Shown here: positions 1-11,653 of the stretch, one piece after another
How positions within the stretch are numbered: position 1 is the first letter of the stretch
Layout: the number at the start of each line of letters is the position of its first letter
Origin: Oegoconia quadripuncta
Lineage: Eukaryota > Arthropoda > Insecta > Lepidoptera > Autostichidae
Direction: 5' to 3'
NCBI GenBank assembly: GCA_949316235.1
Contig: OX438749.1
Span: 17,748,414-17,812,413 of the forward strand
Length of the DNA stretch: 64,000 nucleotides
Notes under the pieces: generated by a model
What the model saw: the letters and a program-made list of their open reading frames with translations, nothing else
Databases searched by the model: none
Told to the model about the DNA's origin: nothing
Made by a program: the position numbers and the translations under genes

Positions 1-141
1 TATTTAATAAGTATAAATTCATATATGGGTATATATTATATGTATTATTTTTTATATATATTATGTATGTATGTTTTTATGTATCAATTAACGTATGTAT
101 TTATATGGGTGATTTATTTATTTTATTAAAATTAGTTTACC

Positions 142-480
142 GTGCACGCTACCTACATTATTATTATTACTATTAGGAGCCCATACTGTCCCACTGCTGG
201 CTCCTCTCTCTCCACGGCTCTCTATTGCAGACCTCCTCCGACCAGTTGGTTAGGAACTTATCCAACTCATCCCTCCATCTTCTTTTCGGTCTGCCGCGAC
301 GCCTTCTTTCTAATGGTGGGCTCCAGGTGGTGGCGATTTTGGCCCATGTGCATGTGCATAATGCTTCCTAACCCAAAGGTTGCCTGGATGAGATAAGGCC
401 ACCAAATTGTACTATCCCCTTTTTCTTATTTTTTTATGCTTCTTACTGTTGTACAATAAAGAATATTTTGTTTGTTTGGG
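142..480 (+). repeat. Degraded LINE fragment with 3' end
   Basis: The stretch ends in a LINE-like 3' terminus (AAGGTTGCCTGGATGAGAT..., then ACAATAAAGAATATTTTG). The same gene-tail motif appears reversed near 29855-29885. It has several stops and no intact domain. Confidence 0.5.
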
Positions 481-520
481 ACTAGATGATTGGTGTAAGT
501 GTCCGAAATTTATTTATTAT
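478..520 (+). repeat. 3' tip of SINE family 2
   Basis: GGGACTAGATGATTGGTGTAAGTGTCCGAAATTTATTT is the terminal segment of the tRNA-headed SINE seen intact at 43381-43608; only the tip is present here. Confidence 0.7.
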
Positions 521-993
521 TATTATTATTGTATATTTTAACAAAGGTAGCTAGGCATTATGGTATATTTTCGTTATTTATTGACAAGTTTTGAGAGCGT
601 AGGACGCGTCCACTCACAAGGTGGACAGACTACTTGATAAAGGTCGTGGAAATCGGTTGCTCTATAAATCTATGGGGGAGGCCTGTTTGCAGCAGTGGCC
701 GTTCTGTGGCTGGTATGATGATGTTAGATGAATAACCCACACCTTAGATTAATTGCGCTGATTATTTTTATAGATTGTGCGCATGAGTGCGATCTGGAAT
801 GGAAGCCTTGAAGCCGAAAATCCGGCTATGTGGCGCACTTTCTTGGAGGCCTATCTCTGCAGTGGACTTGTGTGGGCCAATAATGACGTGTTCAAAAATA
901 ACTAATAATTTGTATAATGCAACGAAAGTATAAGTACTTACATTAATATCTTGATGGAAACTGAAATATGAGTCTAGTAATCCTGTGGAATAC

Positions 994-1326
994 CCTTTTT
1001 TTTATGCACGACGGGTTTGTACGTGACCTCAATCACACCTGATGTTAAGTGAAGATGAGGTCGAAGTTGGAAGCGTACTGACCCGGAAACCCCAACATAT
1101 TTGGGGGACTGGCTATCTTATCTCTGACAACCGGAACACAATAATGCTATTAACATTGCTGCTTGGCAGCAGATTTAGATAAGATGGCGGTAGCTAGCCA
1201 GGCGGACATTTTAAAATGCCTACCACCAACCAAACCGAGTACTTAAACATGTACCCCGCTGGGGATCGAACCCGCGACATCCGAATCGTAAGCCCAATGT
1301 TGTTTACATTGAGCCACGGAGGCGGT
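994..1326 (-). mobile_element. SINE family 1, near full length
   Basis: On the minus strand it starts with a tRNA-like head (ACCGCCTCCGTGGCTCAATG, B box around GGATGTCGCGGGTTCGATCC), passes CAGCGGGGTACATG, and ends in a short A tail after CGTGCAT. Other copies lie at 10682, 15558, 20322, 23306, 36015 and 44727. Pol III SINE by structure. Confidence 0.85.
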
Positions 1327-1739
1327 TACCCTGATATATTATTTCCATTCAAATGCCGTTCAGTAGGAGAAAATCTTTTTCTTCCAACCACACACACGTA
1401 GAAATATAGTAGAAACACCTAGCGAACTGCATTGAAGAGAAGACGCTAAGTACGAGCAGGACTCGTGCCTGGCTCGTTCCGAACATATAATCACCATTGA
1501 CAAGCTTTTGATGACATTTTTTCTCAGAAACGGGACACTTTACTGCAGTCTCATACTGCTTTAAAAAATTCCAGGTAACGCAATAAAAAGATAACTACGA
1601 CCATTCAAAGCGTATTTTCAAACTAAAACAGATCTTTCAAAATCTATATGATCCCGATGACCTATAAGGTAAATTTTAATTTGTATATTTCCAAAAAATG
1701 GTGATGTTAAGGCTGTTATGAAATCCGCAGGGCTGATCG

Positions 1740-1850
1740 TACTTGGCCGTCTTTTTTTGATGCAATTCACTAGCCGCCAGACAGACGGACAACAAAGTGA
1801 TCTCACAAGGATTACTTTTTGAGGGAGCTACGGAACCCTAAAAAGAGATC
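1740..1850 (-). repeat. Dispersed repeat fragment (GGGTTCCGTAGC type)
   Basis: On the minus strand it reads TTTTTAGGGTTCCGTAGCTCC and on to a run of GTCCGTCTGTCTGG, the pattern of a common dispersed insect repeat end. Related scraps occur at 4972 and 52720. Confidence 0.5.
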
Positions 1851-2699
1851 GGCACGCCTAAAACGCTGAAATCTATACTTTATAACCGCTTCAATTTACT
1901 TTACTTTCAAATTGAGATGAGTTAAAACGAATCAATCAAAAAGATTAATGGACGATATAAACGATGGGCTGGGTATGTATGCTAACAATTTCCGAAAACC
2001 GGTGCGCGGCCGGCGTGTAGCAAATTGCAAATAAACTAATCTATTCGGGGTTTCTTGTAACGCATCATGTTTGAGGACCTTTCTGGGAAGCCGGGCTTCG
2101 GTGAACGCGCCCGTCTGGCGTGTTCTAGGTAGGAACTCGAGCGCCTCAACATTGTTACCTCCCTCCAAACCGACCGACATTCCTGAAAAACATGCAACTC
2201 AATACCTAACGAAATGATGACACATGTAGTAAAATTCCGTTTTCGAGCCAAAAGTAATTCGTTTTCCATAGTTGTTTTGAAGGTTGTAAGCAATATTTTT
2301 ACAAATCAAGTAGACAAAGACGGGTCCTGTAGCTGATATTGTAAGTCTCTTCGTTATGATTCACAAACATATTTGAGACTAGCAAGTTACCCCGGCTTTA
2401 TTCGAATATTATTTAGACTGCATTTTTTGATTAGATTAGATAATTTCTTTACACAAAATGTTATGCAATAATTGTTGTATGGCGGGGCAACTAATTATTA
2501 GTATGTGCAAACGTTTAAGTAACAGTCCATCTACTAATGAAAATTGTATCGAAATCGGGGCAGTAATTTCCGAGATAGGTTTGGAGTTTGGGGAACTGAA
2601 ACTATAGCATATTTGGGTGTAAATTTCCATACAACAAAATAAATTGCACCTACTTAATAAAGGAGAAATAAACAAAAATTTTAAATATCTTGAGGAACC

Positions 2700-2890
2700 C
2701 TAATTCTATAGCAAAATAGAGGGAAGCCTCGGGTATCGCCAAAAGTCATACCTCAACAAAAGAAGTTAGCTTGTGATCCATCGTTCTTTCCATAATCAAA
2801 ATTTAAAATATAGAGAAGCCTCGAAATCACTAAAAGTCCTACGTCATAACAAGAAGAAGTTAATTTGTGTTCCATTGTTCTTTTCACGGC
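2700..2890. repeat. Tandem duplication of about 95 bp
   Basis: Two diverged copies start with GGAAGCCTCGGGTATCGCC and GAGAAGCCTCGAAATCACT and share AAGAAGTTA..TTGTG.TCCAT.GTTCTTT. A TATAAAAG sequence follows at about 2907. The motif GAAGCCT recurs in the 3.5-4.1 kb array. Confidence 0.6.
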
Positions 2891-3499
2891 GTCCTTTTGT
2901 GTGGGTATAAAAGATGAGGGGGGGGACGGACGGCGACAGACGCGGTTTACTCCAGGGCGAACCGCGACGAAGGCAACACGACCAAGAGGACGGCGGACCA
3001 CGGCAGCGTCAACACAATACAGACGCAGAGACTACGATGCGAGCTCAAGAGGAAGCCACGCTGTGCTAGGCGCCGAAGACAGAAGAGTGAAGACCCTCAA
3101 GATGTCAGGAAGCCGCTGCAAGTTGTGAAATTCAGTGATGTGCATAAGTCCAGAATCACCTCTGGCGAACGCTCCTACGGAGCGGGTCTGATGTGAGAAA
3201 CACAGGCAGCTGCTTCGGCAGTTAAGTCTCCAGAGTTTACTCTTGTCTTATTCGTCAGACATTTGATCTGCCCCGGAGACAACTTCATAGAAGGCATTCT
3301 ATGCGGTTCGTACTCCCGTGTGACAAAACAGATCGGATCGTCACTACATTAGAGTCTCATATTTCACCTATTGAGTTCATTACACGCCACATTACGAGTT
3401 TAATTACTTGAGTACGGAACTCATTTGCACATGGATAGTTAAATTACAAGGAATAGGAAGATTATTTCGAATTGCGAATTCCAGTTAATTTTTGAAAGA

Positions 3500-4110
3500 T
3501 TATGGATCTATTCTAGTAGAGAGGCGGGTTCGATCCCCGTCCGCGCTTTAAATCAAGCACTACTAAGATGAGGTCCGATGTCAGATGAATGAATGAAAGG
3601 GAAGCCTGAAAGATTTACACCAAATTTCGATTTCAAGATTATTTAAGAATTAATATTTTGGGGACCTATTCTAGTAAAAAGACGGGTTCGATTCCTGTCG
3701 ATGCTTTGAAACAAGCACTACTATGATCGGAGGTCCGATGTTATACTTTGGTAGAAATAGGTGGAAGCACAGATGAAAGAATGTGAAGCCTGAAAGAGTT
3801 AATCCATGTTCCAATTCCGGTTTATTTGCGAGGCCATATAGGGGATCTATTCCCGTAGTCAGACGGGTTCGATTCCTGTCTGTGCTTGATACAAACTCGG
3901 CTGAGACCAGAGGCTCGGAGGTAGACATATGAATGACAGAGAAGTCTGAAAGAGATAAGCTAACCTGAGAATCGGATAGGCAGAAGTGTCGAATTCCAGA
4001 TCATTTATAGAAAGGTTATTATTAAACATATCCTAGTAGGTGAGGCGGGTTCGATTCCTGTCTGATTTGGTGCAAAGCCACCTAAGATCTGAGTTATCAT
4101 GAGAGATTGA
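3500..4110 (+). repeat. Degenerate tandem array, about 160-181 bp units, each with a tRNA T-arm-like motif
   Basis: GGGTTCGAT(T/C)CC occurs at about 3526, 3685, 3865 and 4047, each preceded by TCTAGTA or TCCCGTAG and followed by GAAGCCTGAAAGA-like sequence. The arms around TTCGATY can form a five-base stem in each copy. No complete tRNA cloverleaf was found. Confidence 0.75.
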
Positions 4111-4129
4111 TGAATGTAGGGGAGGCTTG

Positions 4130-4360
4130 AAAGAGTTAGACGTTACCTGACATGCTAAAATGGGTTCGTTACCTGTCTAGAAAATTAATTGTTTCCCGCA
4201 AGTTAGGGAGAGCAGGCAATTGTTAGACGTTACCCGACATGCTAAGATAGGTTCGCTACCTGTCTATAAAGCTATTTGTTTATAACAGCCGCAATTGGGG
4301 AGAGTAGGCAAGTGTTAGACGTTACCCGACATGCTAAGATGGTTTCGCTATCTGTTTAAA
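4130..4360 (+). repeat. Short-period array, about 88 bp units, sharing the T-arm-like motif
   Basis: Three copies of GTTAGACGTTACCCGACATG followed by CTAAGAT.GGTTCGCTACCTGT (at about 4136, 4222 and 4312) continue the larger array with a shorter unit. Blocks between them also repeat (GGGGAGAGTAGGCAA type). Confidence 0.75.
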
Positions 4361-5430
4361 CATTGCGTCGTGTACAAACAGCTGCAAGTCTGATAGTGAG
4401 AAAACTAGTAGGTATCATATATGTTTAGACTAAGCTAGTCATATTCGAGGCATTCTCGTAGGAAGACGACGAGGTTATAAAGGAATGGGGGTAGTGGGCG
4501 ACGGGTTCTAAGCCTTTAGCAGAGATACTGTAGTTAGCGGCCGATGGTAGCTGGCTACGATCAGCGGAAGCTTACTTCTGGAGCGGGGAAGAGCTCCTAC
4601 TTTACAGCATCAAAACTAATTTGTCTATTTAATGTTATATAGTTTCAAGTGGTACCTATCTGGACAGTCAGGCATCCTAGGCCCAATAGGAGAATGTCTT
4701 ATACTAATTTACCCAAGATATTAGATAGAGCTTTCGAAACTCAGTAGTGTTAGAAGGGTAGTCATTTCAGAACCCGCCAGGCATTATTCTGATGACCAAT
4801 TTGTTAGGGATTAGAAATACATAGAATAAGTAGTGAGAGGTTAGTTCGACAAGCATTTCTACGTCCCTAAAAGGATTTGGTTTACTATCGGACACAACGT
4901 AGCACTAGACGAATCACAAGGCCATATATAATTCAGGAACCATCCCAAATGTCTATACGTTTCGACTAGTTTTAGGGTTCCGTAGGTGAAAGGTTCTCAC
5001 GCGAGAGTTTCGTAGGTAGGTAGGTTAGAGTTGGTTAGGAAGATCTAAAGGAGTAGGCGCGATATCATTATATACGTTTATTTATATAATCATTCTTCCG
5101 GGATGAGGAGAATTTTTATAGGGGGGGATTAAATGAGAGGGGGGTTCATTAGGGTACAATATGATAATATGAATACAGTAATAAATATGGCAGACCAGTT
5201 TGATACTTGATTACTACTTGATTATTGCCAGAAACTCGATTAAATAGTGAAATTTCACAGTTCATACGATTAAAATTGAAATGTAGGAAGTTGTATAAGA
5301 ATTGCTTCAATAAAAAAAGGAGTTCGGGAAAATTGTAACAAAAGATTTATTTGCTGGGTCGATTTTTTTTATGTACCGTGTAGTTTAGTTGGAACTTTTT
5401 CAATTGATATTCGGGGCGCAACTCAAAGTC
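4360..5430. other. Unassigned, likely retroelement-derived
   Basis: No gene seen. Moderately GC-rich up to 5050, then a purine-rich stretch with two G runs near 5118-5145 that resembles a polypurine tract. I found no protease or reverse transcriptase and no paired LTRs. Confidence 0.4.
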
Positions 5431-5436
5431 AGAAAT

Positions 5437-5580
5437 GCTTTATTTTGTAGGTATTAGATAGGTAGGTACACTTAAAATGGTAAATTTTACATTTTTAAAG
5501 CTACTGCTAATTCAAAGTGCAATTTTCCCCTGAGAAGAACAAGCAAGAAACTCGAGGGGGTGCTCGTTTAAAAACAGGTT
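5437..5580 (-). repeat. LINE 3'-UTR fragment
   Basis: Minus-strand reading gives CCCCCTCGAGTTTCTTGCTT and GTTCTTCTCAGGGGAAAATTGC, the 3'-UTR of the LINE found at 37393-40049. Similar pieces occur at 17575-17705 (plus) and 54105-54195 (minus). Confidence 0.7.
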
Positions 5581-5924
5581 TTTATATTACAAAAACGTTT
5601 CATTATTAATTGTGAAATAGCTAGGCAAGTATTATGCTGTAGGAGGCAGGACTTCAATATTTGTTTTTTCCGCCTGGCCAGCTACCTCCCTGTGTACTAC
5701 TTTACTCTTTGACCTCCATCTTATCTAAATCCAAATAACATCTGGTGATCAATCACTATGAGCACCGTATCTGTTTGATTACTCAGCTAGATTACTATCT
5801 TTCACGTAGAATAAGATCTATGTAACAGCTATCCCACTACTACCTGTTCAAAAGTGACGCAGAACTCCCAGTGCAAATGGAAAGTGAATAATAACGCATG
5901 AAAATAAGAAATAAATAAATAATT

Positions 5925-6152
5925 CGGACATTATAATAAATAATAAATATTACACCAATCATCTAGTTCCAAACTAATAAACCTTGTACTATGGATCCTA
6001 GATAACGGATAAACATACATAAATTTTTATATAAACCTCCCTAACTCGGGAATAATCATCACACAAATATTTACGCGTCGCGACATTCGAACCCGCAACC
6101 GTTGGTTTCGCTGACAGGATCACTATCCCTACACCAACCGGTCATGAACTCG
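5925..6152 (-). mobile_element. SINE family 2 copy
   Basis: Reverse copy of the tRNA-headed SINE: B-box text GAACCCGCAACCGTTGGTTTCG on plus and 3' tip TTACACCAATCATCTAGTTCC. Diverged from the copy at 43381. Confidence 0.8.
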
Positions 6153-6154
6153 TA

Positions 6155-7171
6155 TTAAATGCAATGAATCAATTTATTAATTGACAAAGTGGCATAATAA
6201 CAAAATAATCCAACGTATGATGCGACATTGGAAAAGTTACCTGACCACAAAATGGTCTGGCAATTCCAATAATTTCAGCTCGCGGCGCTTCCGATAATAT
6301 TTCCGTTTCAGTGAAATTTCATTTGCCCGTATTGCATGCTGGTTGGATTCATGTTAATATGTTATTTGTGGTATGAAGTGGAACTGTATACCGATTTTTG
6401 TAATTCAAATGAGTTATGGTTTCCGGCACATTACCAACCCTTATTCTAAGAACCAGCCTGTCTCTTCCCACGGGTGTCGTAAAAGGCGACTAAGGGACTT
6501 TGTGGACGTTCCAGAGCTATATTAATTTAAAGCAGGATATGGTTTATTTACTTATTATATGAATTATACTTTTAAATATTTAAAAATTTTCAGCTGTTAA
6601 GAATGTTATTTTTATGAATAAATTATTGGGAAAACAAACGCCTGTTTGGGATTTTTGTGATAAATCCCAAACAGGATTCGGGATAAAGATCGTGACGTTA
6701 TCTTTCTCTCTTCAATTTAAAAGCTATGCTCTTGTCGGTGGAGTCCTTTCCACACTTCTCTACATTCCGCTTTTTCTTTGACTTCCTGATATGACATGGT
6801 ATTTACTTTTTGTAAAACTTGTACCATGTATGTTCTTTGAAGCCTTTTGAAACCAGAAATCAGATGTTGGGTCATCTAATACGACACGACGTTATATAGA
6901 GTGAAATTTAATTCGTGTAATTCTTCGTTCTTCAACTTTCCACTAGGAACCATAGCGGAATTCAATTGTTGGAATTCCATACTAAAGGTGGTTGCAGAAT
7001 AGTTTACTTTGTATGGGTAATCAAAATTGAGTGACTATGGTACCTCGGGGAAAGTTGTCCTTAATCAAGAGTGGCATCACCACTTAATAGGAATTACACG
7101 AATTCAAATTCACCCTGTATACATGCGAATAAGTTTTATACAAACATTTTGATACTCAACTTTTTCACATT
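6155..7171. other. Intergenic sequence, no gene seen
   Basis: AT-rich. A reversed fragment of another dispersed repeat (CTTCCCACGGGTGTCGTAAAAGGCGACTAAG, 6455-6490) is the only thing recognised; relatives are at 49890-50170 and 43125-43370. Confidence 0.5.
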
Positions 7172-8009
7172 ATGTGTACATTGGTGTCGATTCTGGGGTG
7201 CAGTCGCTAAACTAATCTAAATCTCTACGCATTTCCTAAAATGTGCTATTCTGAAATACACCTATCGATTTTAGAGTTGGTTTACGGACGCATAAATTGA
7301 ATTGATGTACTGTATTGCCACAGTCGAAATTTGTCAAATTTATTTATTAATTAAGATATTTTTCTTCAGAACAGGTTTTTTAAATGTATGCTAATCAATT
7401 ATTTAATATATGGAATTCATTTACCTTATTTTATCTATTTAAATTGGCTTTCGTTTTTGACTCCAAATTCGCCTAATAGGCTTTCTTTATCGATACTGGG
7501 AAAATGGCAACATTCTTTTAAAAAAATCTCTCCTATTAAAATAATTCTTCGCGTTCGACAACTAACTTGTTTTATATTAAAATCAAAGAATAATTGTTTG
7601 ATATCATTGAAGTCTCGCCTTGAAAAATAGAATTTAAAAAAATTAGATTATGCATTATTTTCAACGCGGCCTGAAATTCTTTAGGAAAGTTTTTTGTACC
7701 CTTACAAAAGACTTTTATAGAAGGGTAACACTTTTCAGGCTGTAGATAGCCCAATAAATCTGGAAAAACCTACTTCTCTAATTATAAATGTGAGGTTTTT
7801 AGATGGCGACTAAATTTCGCTAATAATATATCTTAGATGGCTTTCTGGAATAGGTTTTGATCTCTAAAACCTAAATTGAATTGATTTAGAATAAACTTAA
7901 AATTTGAGAAACCTCAAAATTTTAGAGATGCGACGTAGAATAGGAAACCGGGGGCTTTTTGGCGGGAACTCGGCGAGTGAAGTAGCATTTTTCTTTTTTT
8001 TGTCCCTTG

Positions 8010-8302
8010 TTTCGTTCACTTAGTGAACAGGCTAAGATCATTAGACCATGCTGCCTCGTCTTCAGTATTTCATTCTCTCCTTTAGGAGAAGGCAAAGGGA
8101 TCTAGCCCATAACAGCCATGTCTTATTTCTCTTATTTCTTCAGTTTGTAAGTCAGTCTCAGTCAAAACAAGTAATTCGTTGTATACTTGGCGTATACAGA
8201 GTTTAGTCACGGTCAAGTCATTCTTCAGTAAAGTGGCAGAATGCTTTACAAAAGATTTTGGCGGCTTCTTGTGGGAACCCGAAAGCTCCGTTACGCACTT
8301 TA
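8010..8302 (-). mobile_element. SINE family 4, inverted copy nested in another copy
   Basis: Reads on minus from the body (AAAGTGCGTAACGGAGCTTT) to tail 2, 5'-truncated. Together with the plus-strand host copy it makes a long imperfect hairpin across 8010-8570. Confidence 0.8.
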
Positions 8303-8572
8303 ATTTGTAGCATTTTTCTTTATAAGTCTTATAATTTGTGCATTCTAACTTTTGAAGCTTAATAATGGCAGAATATTGTGCAGCAAACGTTAGTGATAGT
8401 GTACAAGTGAAGGGAAGTGTAAATTAAAGTGCGTAACGGAGCTTTCGGGTTCCCTCAAGAAGCCGCCAAAATCTTTTGTAAAGCATTCTGCCACTTTACT
8501 GAAGAATGACTTGACCGTGACTAGACTCTGTATACGCCAAGTATACGACGAATTACTTGTCTTGACTGAGAC

Positions 8573-8894
8573 TGGTGTCGATTCGGATGTACAACGAACT
8601 AACTAAATTTAAATTATATGTATCCTTTTCTAACCACTAGTACATGAAAAGGACGACATATAATTAAGTCCTGTCAAATTAAGTAAAAGGATCAAAACAA
8701 GCACTTCTTTATCAATATTAGGTGTACACCTAGCGACGTCACGATTAAAATACTATGGAGCGACTTGTTTTGACAGCTCTTAACTTAATTTGACAGGCCT
8801 TAATTTATAGTCGTCCCTTTCATGTTAATAGTGTTAGAAAAGGATGTATCTGCTTTAAATTTAGTTAGTTCGTTGTACATCCGAATCGACACCA
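8573..8894. mobile_element. MITE with GGTGTCGATTCGGA termini
   Basis: Both ends carry TGGTGTCGATTCGGATGTAC in inverted orientation, extending to about 40 bp (..AACGAACTAACTAAATTTAAA). A shorter relative is at 32187-32328. It has no coding capacity. Confidence 0.82.
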
Positions 8895-9149
8895 TTGACT
8901 TACAAACTGAAGAAATAAGAGAAATAAGACATGGCTGTTATGGGCTAGATCCCTTTGCCTTCTCCCAGAGGAGAGAATGAAACGAAAAAAAAAAAAAGGA
9001 AACCGGTTTAGAGCACTCTAAATTCAAATGTAACTTTTAGAGGCCAATGCAGAATCGACACCATTGTTTGAAATTGATGTTGTTAATTTTCATTAATACC
9101 TTGTTTGAGCAACTCAATTAAAAATTACATTTCGAATATTATACACAAA

Positions 9150-9262
9150 TATTTGTATAACCATCCCTAATTCGGGAATAAATATTCGTATTCTTAACAT
9201 TCGCCCCAAGCGGGATTCGAACCCGCAACCGTTGGTTTCGAAGGCAGGGTAATTAAAACGGA
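9150..9262 (-). mobile_element. SINE family 2, head fragment
   Basis: Contains CGGGATTCGAACCCGCAACCG on plus, the SINE 2 B-box, and CCCTAATTCGGGAATAA. It is truncated on the tail side. Confidence 0.7.
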
Positions 9263-10068
9263 TAATTTATTTATGTAGGTTTAATTAATCTATAAAACAC
9301 AACATAAAAAAGTGTTATAAAAAGTAGATTTACAAGAATCACTTATATCTACACATACTCTGTCATCATAAATTATCACAGGATCTGTTACATGAATAAA
9401 ATGAGTCTGTAACGGTTTCTCCGAACCGAATTAACAATACATTACTGAGAACAGTAATCACCACAATACGTTTTATAATCTGTATTCGTGGATCTACCTA
9501 CGACTGCTATACTAATTAAAATCGGTCTCTGCAGACATGTTCATGCGAATCGATTCCATAGTCTAATCATAATCGAGTTTAATATTACCGTGAAACATCA
9601 ATTCTGGTTATCGGATGTTAAGTTTTCGTTATGAGGAATATACTCATCCGAGATTAGTTTTAATGAGGGATGTATTTAAGACCCTATCTCATCAATAAAA
9701 GGATGAAAAGGGACCACTGAGCGGATAATTTTGCATCAATTATGTAATTCGTTGTAAGTTGGTATACTTTGCACCCATAAAAACAATAAATGGGATCGCG
9801 TGCTTCATCTTCGACCACATCTTCACTTTCCATCAGGTGAGTTTGTGCTAAACGCGAATCAGTCATTCATATAAAAAAAAACTTATAAAATGTATATTAT
9901 TATGAGTTGTGCCGCTTTTAACAAGCTTTTATTTAACTTATTTTAACTCCAGACGCAAACAGAGGAGAACTATAAGTTTAAAACATTTGTTTGTCTGTGT
10001 ATCTGTGGCGTTGCAGCGTCGAAACGGCTGAAGCGATTTGGAAATGGTTTTTCATTTTCGAAAGATAA
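9263..10068. other. Intergenic sequence, no gene seen
   Basis: AT-rich. A retroelement 3'-end-like piece (CTGTGGCGTTGCAGCGTCGAAACGG) lies at about 10004-10030. No exon or RNA gene was recognised. Confidence 0.4.
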
Positions 10069-10069
10069 A

Positions 10070-10150
10070 TAAATATTTCGGACACTTACACCAATCATCT
10101 AGTCCCAAACTAAGCAAAGCCTGTCCTATGGATACCTACTAGAATGCCGG
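10070..10150 (-). repeat. SINE family 2, 3' tip
   Basis: ATATTTCGGACACTTACACC and AATCATCTAGTCCCAAACTA are the reversed terminal segment of SINE 2. Only the tip is present. Confidence 0.7.
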
Positions 10151-10681
10151 GTAATTTAGGTATGGTGTTCGGAAAACCTGTATAGGTTTTTGTGACATCT
10201 GTAAATATATCTTTGAAACATTTCTCTTTTTGAAGTAGACATACTGATTAATAGACAAATGCATAAGCCCTATTATTATTACCAACAAATAAAAAATAAC
10301 TTCAGGATTAATAAATGCTTGAATTTATTTGCTAACTTTCCATTATTTGCTAACTTTGTGACTGGCTACAAAATGGGAAATTATTTCCCGTTCAGTAACC
10401 GGTTATGGGATGGAAGTTATTTCGGTTCTTTCAATCTGCTACGACACTCTTCTCCTTTTCCTTCGCGAAGTCTCCTCATCGCTACCACCGGCGTCTTCGT
10501 TGTCACTGTTAATGAGCGACAGGACTTCAGTTTCTGCATCGTTTATGTTCTCTTCGTCATCTAAAAGTTACATGGTATTTATACTGTTATTTGTGTGACT
10601 CAAGAAATTTATATACACCTGCGTAGCATGACATCGTTTAGTGCCACAATTATATTTTTAATTTAATTTTTAAATTTATTT

Positions 10682-11013
10682 AACCGCCACCGTGGCTCAA
10701 TGTAAACAACATTGGGTTTTCGATTCGGAGGTCGCGGGCTCGATCCCCAGCGGGTACATGTTTAAGTACTCGGTTTGGTTGGTGGTAGGGCAATTTAAAA
10801 TGTCCGCCTGGCTAGCTACCACCATCTTATCTAAATCTGTCGCCAAGCAGCAATGTTAATAGCATTTTTGTGTTCCGGTTGTCAGAGATAAGATAGCCAG
10901 TCCTCCAAATGTGTTGGGGTTTCCGGGTCAGTACGCTTCCACCTTCGACCTCATCTTCACTTAACATCAGGTGTGATTGAGGTCACGTACGAACCCGTCG
11001 TGCATAAAAAAAA
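10682..11013 (+). mobile_element. SINE family 1, full length
   Basis: Starts ACCGCCACCGTGGCTCAATG, with B box GGTCGCGGGCTCGATCCC, and ends CCCGTCGTGCATAAAAAAAA. It splits a small MITE whose parts lie at 10617-10650 and 11150-11222. Confidence 0.88.
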
Positions 11014-11031
11014 ACACTAAGCAACTAGGCA

Positions 11032-11170
11032 TGTATTATGGACACTAGTTGATATATACACAAATACATTTTTTTTTGTAATACATATAAAAATGAAAAA
11101 GCGGGATTCGAACCCGCGACCTTTTGGTATAGCAGTCAGCGTTTCTAACCATTTCGTCCAAGCGAATGAG
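11032..11170 (-). mobile_element. SINE family 3 fragment
   Basis: Plus-strand GCGGGATTCGAACCCGCGACC with TTTTGGTATAGCAGTCAGCG is the reversed head of SINE 3 (see 46351 and 18708). Confidence 0.75.
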
Positions 11171-11653
11171 AAGGATAAATATTTTCTCGCACGACTCTAA
11201 ACGTTTATCGATTCTGTTATGCTATGGGGGCTAGAATGCTTACTGATACTAATATCGCATGCCGAAAGAGAAGACATTTGCAGGAGATGTATCTCTTTCT
11301 AAGAGTGTGATCATAATTTACATACATTTTTGGGTAAGAAATAAAAGCAAATTGAAATAGCAACATCAACAGCTTTATATCCAATATGCTGGATAGTCTC
11401 TTCTTGCTAGGAAGTGTATCTTAAGTCTCCCAAAAATTAATACGACGTTGGCTATGCTATTACCTAAGTATATTTTACTGCTAAACCCCAAATTTACTAA
11501 GTTTCCTATTTCAATGCTCAGGTTGACTGGAAGAGATCTCTTAAAGAGATAAGTCCACCTTTGTACGTGACCTATTGTTTGTACTCTGTTATTGTAATAT
11601 TTTGGTGCAATAAAAAATAAAGAATATATATTTTGTACTGTCAATAGTTTAAA

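Larger units (their letters stand above)
7942..9006 (+). mobile_element. SINE family 4 (tail 2) with target-site duplication, carrying nested insertions
   Basis: The element begins GGCTTTTTGGCGGGAACTCG just after AGGAAACCGG (7942-7951) and ends in an A tail followed by the same AGGAAACCGG (8997-9006). Inside, a reversed second copy of the family interrupts it (about 8010-8302) and a TIR element sits at 8573-8894. The 3' part is the tail-2 type: GACATGGCTGTTATGGGCTA..GAATGAAACGAAAAA. Confidence 0.85.

Noticed and set aside
2865..3128. 87-codon plus-strand ORF with an Arg-rich product downstream of TATAAAAG
   Set aside because: Low-complexity purine-rich sequence with no family match and no supporting splice structure. 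Noted only as part of the repeat block.
2700..5150. LTR retrotransposon with TATA box, internal repeats and polypurine tract
   Set aside because: I could not find a pair of direct terminal repeats, a primer-binding site or any gag/pol reading, so this is left as unassigned repeats.
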